Assembly: GCA_035310145.1 (NCBI GenBank)
Contig: DATGEL010000094.1
Location: 58,794 to 122,793 of the forward strand
DNA length: 64,000 bases
DNA from: Dehalococcoidia bacterium
Lineage (GTDB): Bacteria; Chloroflexota; Dehalococcoidia; CAUJGQ01
Direction of reading: 5' to 3'
The notes below the pieces were generated by a model. The model saw nothing but the letters and a program-made list of their open reading frames with translations. It was not told the origin of the DNA and did not search any database. Position 1 is the first letter of the stretch. Every line of letters starts with the position of its first letter. Positions 62,800-64,000 of this stretch are shown piece after piece. Position numbers and translations under genes: made by a program.

Positions 62800-62976
62800 G
62801 ATCTCTCTCCTTGCCCGTGGCAGCTTCTTTGTGCCACGCGGTGTGCCGGTGTGGGCGTGACGAACGCTGCGCGAGGCGCGCCGCCGCGCCGGTCGCTTCC
62901 GCCACGCCACCATCAAGAGACGGTGCTTCCCCGCAAGATCTTGCGCCGGGTGCGCCTGCACGCAAGCCTGGAGTGT

Positions 62977-63855
62977 TCAGCGTGGCCGCGCGCCGATCTC
63001 GAAGCGCATCAGGTCTTCGCCGACCACCGCCGGCCGCGGATAGTGCGGCGCCAGGTCGGCCAGCACGTCGGCGGGCGTGCCGCCGCGCAGCAGCAGGTGG
63101 CTGAGCACGAGCTGCCGCGCCTCGGCCCGCGCCGCGACCTGGCCCACGTCTTCGGACGAGGTGTGGTACCAGTCGATTGTGCGGCGCCGCGCCAGGGCGT
63201 CCGCGTCGGCCGCGCCCTCACGCAGCCGCGCCGCGCCGCGGCCCCAGTAGACCTCGTGCACGAGCAGATCGGCGCCCTGCGCGTGGCGCACCAGGTTCTC
63301 CGAGGGCCGCGTGTCGCCGGAGACGACGACGGCGGCGCCGTCCGCGTCCAGGCGGAAACCGAACGCTTCGTCCACCGGCTCGTGGTTGACGCGGAAGGCG
63401 GTGAGGCGGCCGGCGTCGCGCTCCTCCTGCCAGCCCTCATCGATCTCCGCGACGGGCGGCACGAGCCAGTCGCGCCGCAGCCGCTCGCCCTGCATGCGCA
63501 CGGCGATGTCGTAGGAGAAGGCGGCGAGCAGGTGCTCCAGCAGCGCCGCCGTGCCGGGCGGACCGGCGATCGCCGGCGGCTCGTCCCACCAACGCATCAC
63601 CCAGCCGGCCCAGAGCAGATCGGGCAGCCCGGTGACGTGGTCGGAGTGCAGGTGCGTGATCGCGATGCGGCGCAGGGGCGGCTGCACGCGGCCGCCCCTG
63701 CTGCGCCCGTAGCCGGCCTCCACCAGCCGCTGCGCCACGCCGCTGCCGCAGTCGATCAGCAGCAGCTCGCCGCCGCTCTCGATCACCTGTGAGGGACCGC
63801 GGCGGGCGGGATCGGGCAGCGGCGCCCCGGTGCCGAGCAGCGTGAGCTTCACCAT
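62977..63855 (-). CDS. MBL-fold metallo-hydrolase (RNase Z-like)
   Basis: A 292-residue beta-lactamase-fold hydrolase. Start KLTLLGTGAPLPDPARRGPS and LLIDCGSGVAQRLVEAGY; metal motif ITHLHSDHVTGLPDLLWAGW (THxHxDH), then VVVSGDTRPSENLV (Asp) and LVLSHLLLRGGTPADVLADL (late His). This order is that of RNase Z/arylsulfatase-like enzymes; the flexible-arm exosite of true tRNA RNase Z is not obvious. ATG 63855 is five bases from the left end of an IS element, so its native promoter and ribosome-binding site have been replaced. Confidence 0.86.
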   Translation of the reverse strand: MVKLTLLGTGAPLPDPARRGPSQVIESGGELLLIDCGSGVAQRLVEAGYGRSRGGRVQPPLRRIAITHLHSDHVTGLPDLLWAGWVMRWWDEPPAIAGPPGTAALLEHLLAAFSYDIAVRMQGERLRRDWLVPPVAEIDEGWQEERDAGRLTAFRVNHEPVDEAFGFRLDADGAAVVVSGDTRPSENLVRHAQGADLLVHEVYWGRGAARLREGAADADALARRRTIDWYHTSSEDVGQVAARAEARQLVLSHLLLRGGTPADVLADLAPHYPRPAVVGEDLMRFEIGARPR

Positions 63856-63860
63856 CGCTA

Positions 63861-64000
63861 TGAACCGCCCCGGGTATCCTGGAGGCTCCGGACTTTGAGA
63901 GGACGGAGCAATGGCAAAGGTGACCAGGTACCCTGCCGAGTTACGCGAACGGGCGGTGCGCATGGTGGTCGAGCACCGCAAAGACTATGCCTCGGAGTGG
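63861..64000 (+). mobile_element. IS3-like insertion sequence, left end (truncated by window)
   Basis: TGAACCGCCCCGGGTATCCT at 63861 matches the terminal pattern of IS3-group elements (TGAACCGCCCCGG-type ends), followed 50 bases later by the start of the first transposase frame. The right end lies beyond the window. It was inserted five bases upstream of the divergent MBL hydrolase start. Confidence 0.7.
63911..64000 (+). CDS. IS3-family transposase OrfA (3' end beyond window)
   Basis: The first 30 codons, MAKVTRYPAELRERAVRMVV then EHRKDYASEW, are the N-terminal helix-turn-helix of an IS3-type OrfA (pattern R-Y-(P/T)-x-E-x-(R/K)-x-(R/K)-A-V-(R/K)-(M/L)-(V/A)). GAGAGGACGGAG precedes the ATG. 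OrfA is normally joined to the catalytic OrfB by programmed -1 frameshifting; OrfB is not in the window. Confidence 0.8.
   Translation, partial: MAKVTRYPAELRERAVRMVVEHRKDYASEW

Overview
High-GC (roughly 70%) bacterial chromosome segment. The gene set suggests a member of Chloroflexota or a related lineage: PadR/HAAS pairs, F420-type oxidoreductases, many short-chain dehydrogenases, acyl-CoA dehydrogenases, RES/Xre and DUF433/DUF5615 toxin-antitoxin pairs, and a Gram-positive-style YidC without a large periplasmic domain. This placement is inferred from gene content only; no rRNA gene is present.

Layout. 0-7.5 kb: ABC exporter (cut by the left edge), FMN-binding protein, winged-helix regulator with membrane partner, GreA-type factor and a double-length M16 protease. 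7.5-18 kb: accessory zone with three toxin-antitoxin modules (a fourth lies at 36.7 kb), a Uma2 nuclease and several decayed genes (a collapsed cyclase/LuxR-type regulator, a beta-propeller tail, a headless epimerase), mixed with ordinary enzymes (FKBP, SDR, macro domain, methyltransferase, HAD, cupins). 18.4-21.8 kb: hemerythrin protein, then a B12-type radical SAM enzyme followed by a 90-residue protein ending in seven GIAxx pentapeptides and a strong terminator. This is the best candidate here for an undescribed biosynthetic (RiPP-like) system. 22-31 kb: nitroreductase, GH3 lipoprotein, cupin, glutamate dehydrogenase, two acyl-CoA dehydrogenases and an acetyl-CoA-synthetase-type ligase. 31-39.5 kb: small unknowns, MFS transporter, class III aminotransferase, AbrB/PIN pair with a frameshifted toxin, SDR and zinc alcohol dehydrogenase. 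39.8-47.7 kb: membrane and metal-linked genes: truncated FNT coupled to HPP protein, His-rich and Cys-rich mini-proteins, YbjQ, site-2 protease, and a manganese (yybP-ykoY) riboswitch leading into an acidic mini-protein and TerC. 47.9-51.7 kb: inositol-phosphate synthase divergent from a LysR regulator, F420-type oxidoreductase, RidA. 51.8-58.7 kb: replication-origin-type cluster on the minus strand (rpmH, rnpA, yidD, PQQ-propeller lipoprotein, yidC, khpB/jag, pfkB, parA, parB). 59-64 kb: nucleotide kinase, MFS exporter, LuxR-type regulator, SIMPL protein, MBL hydrolase, and the left end of an IS3-like element running off the right edge.

Two repeat families cut across the window. One consists of intergenic arrays of degenerate heptanucleotides, often as two facing arms, that abut stop codons (eight loci). 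The other is a palindromic CCCTCTCC...GGAGAGGG element, mostly intergenic but read in frame inside the M16 protease and forming the C-terminal tail of an acyl-CoA dehydrogenase.
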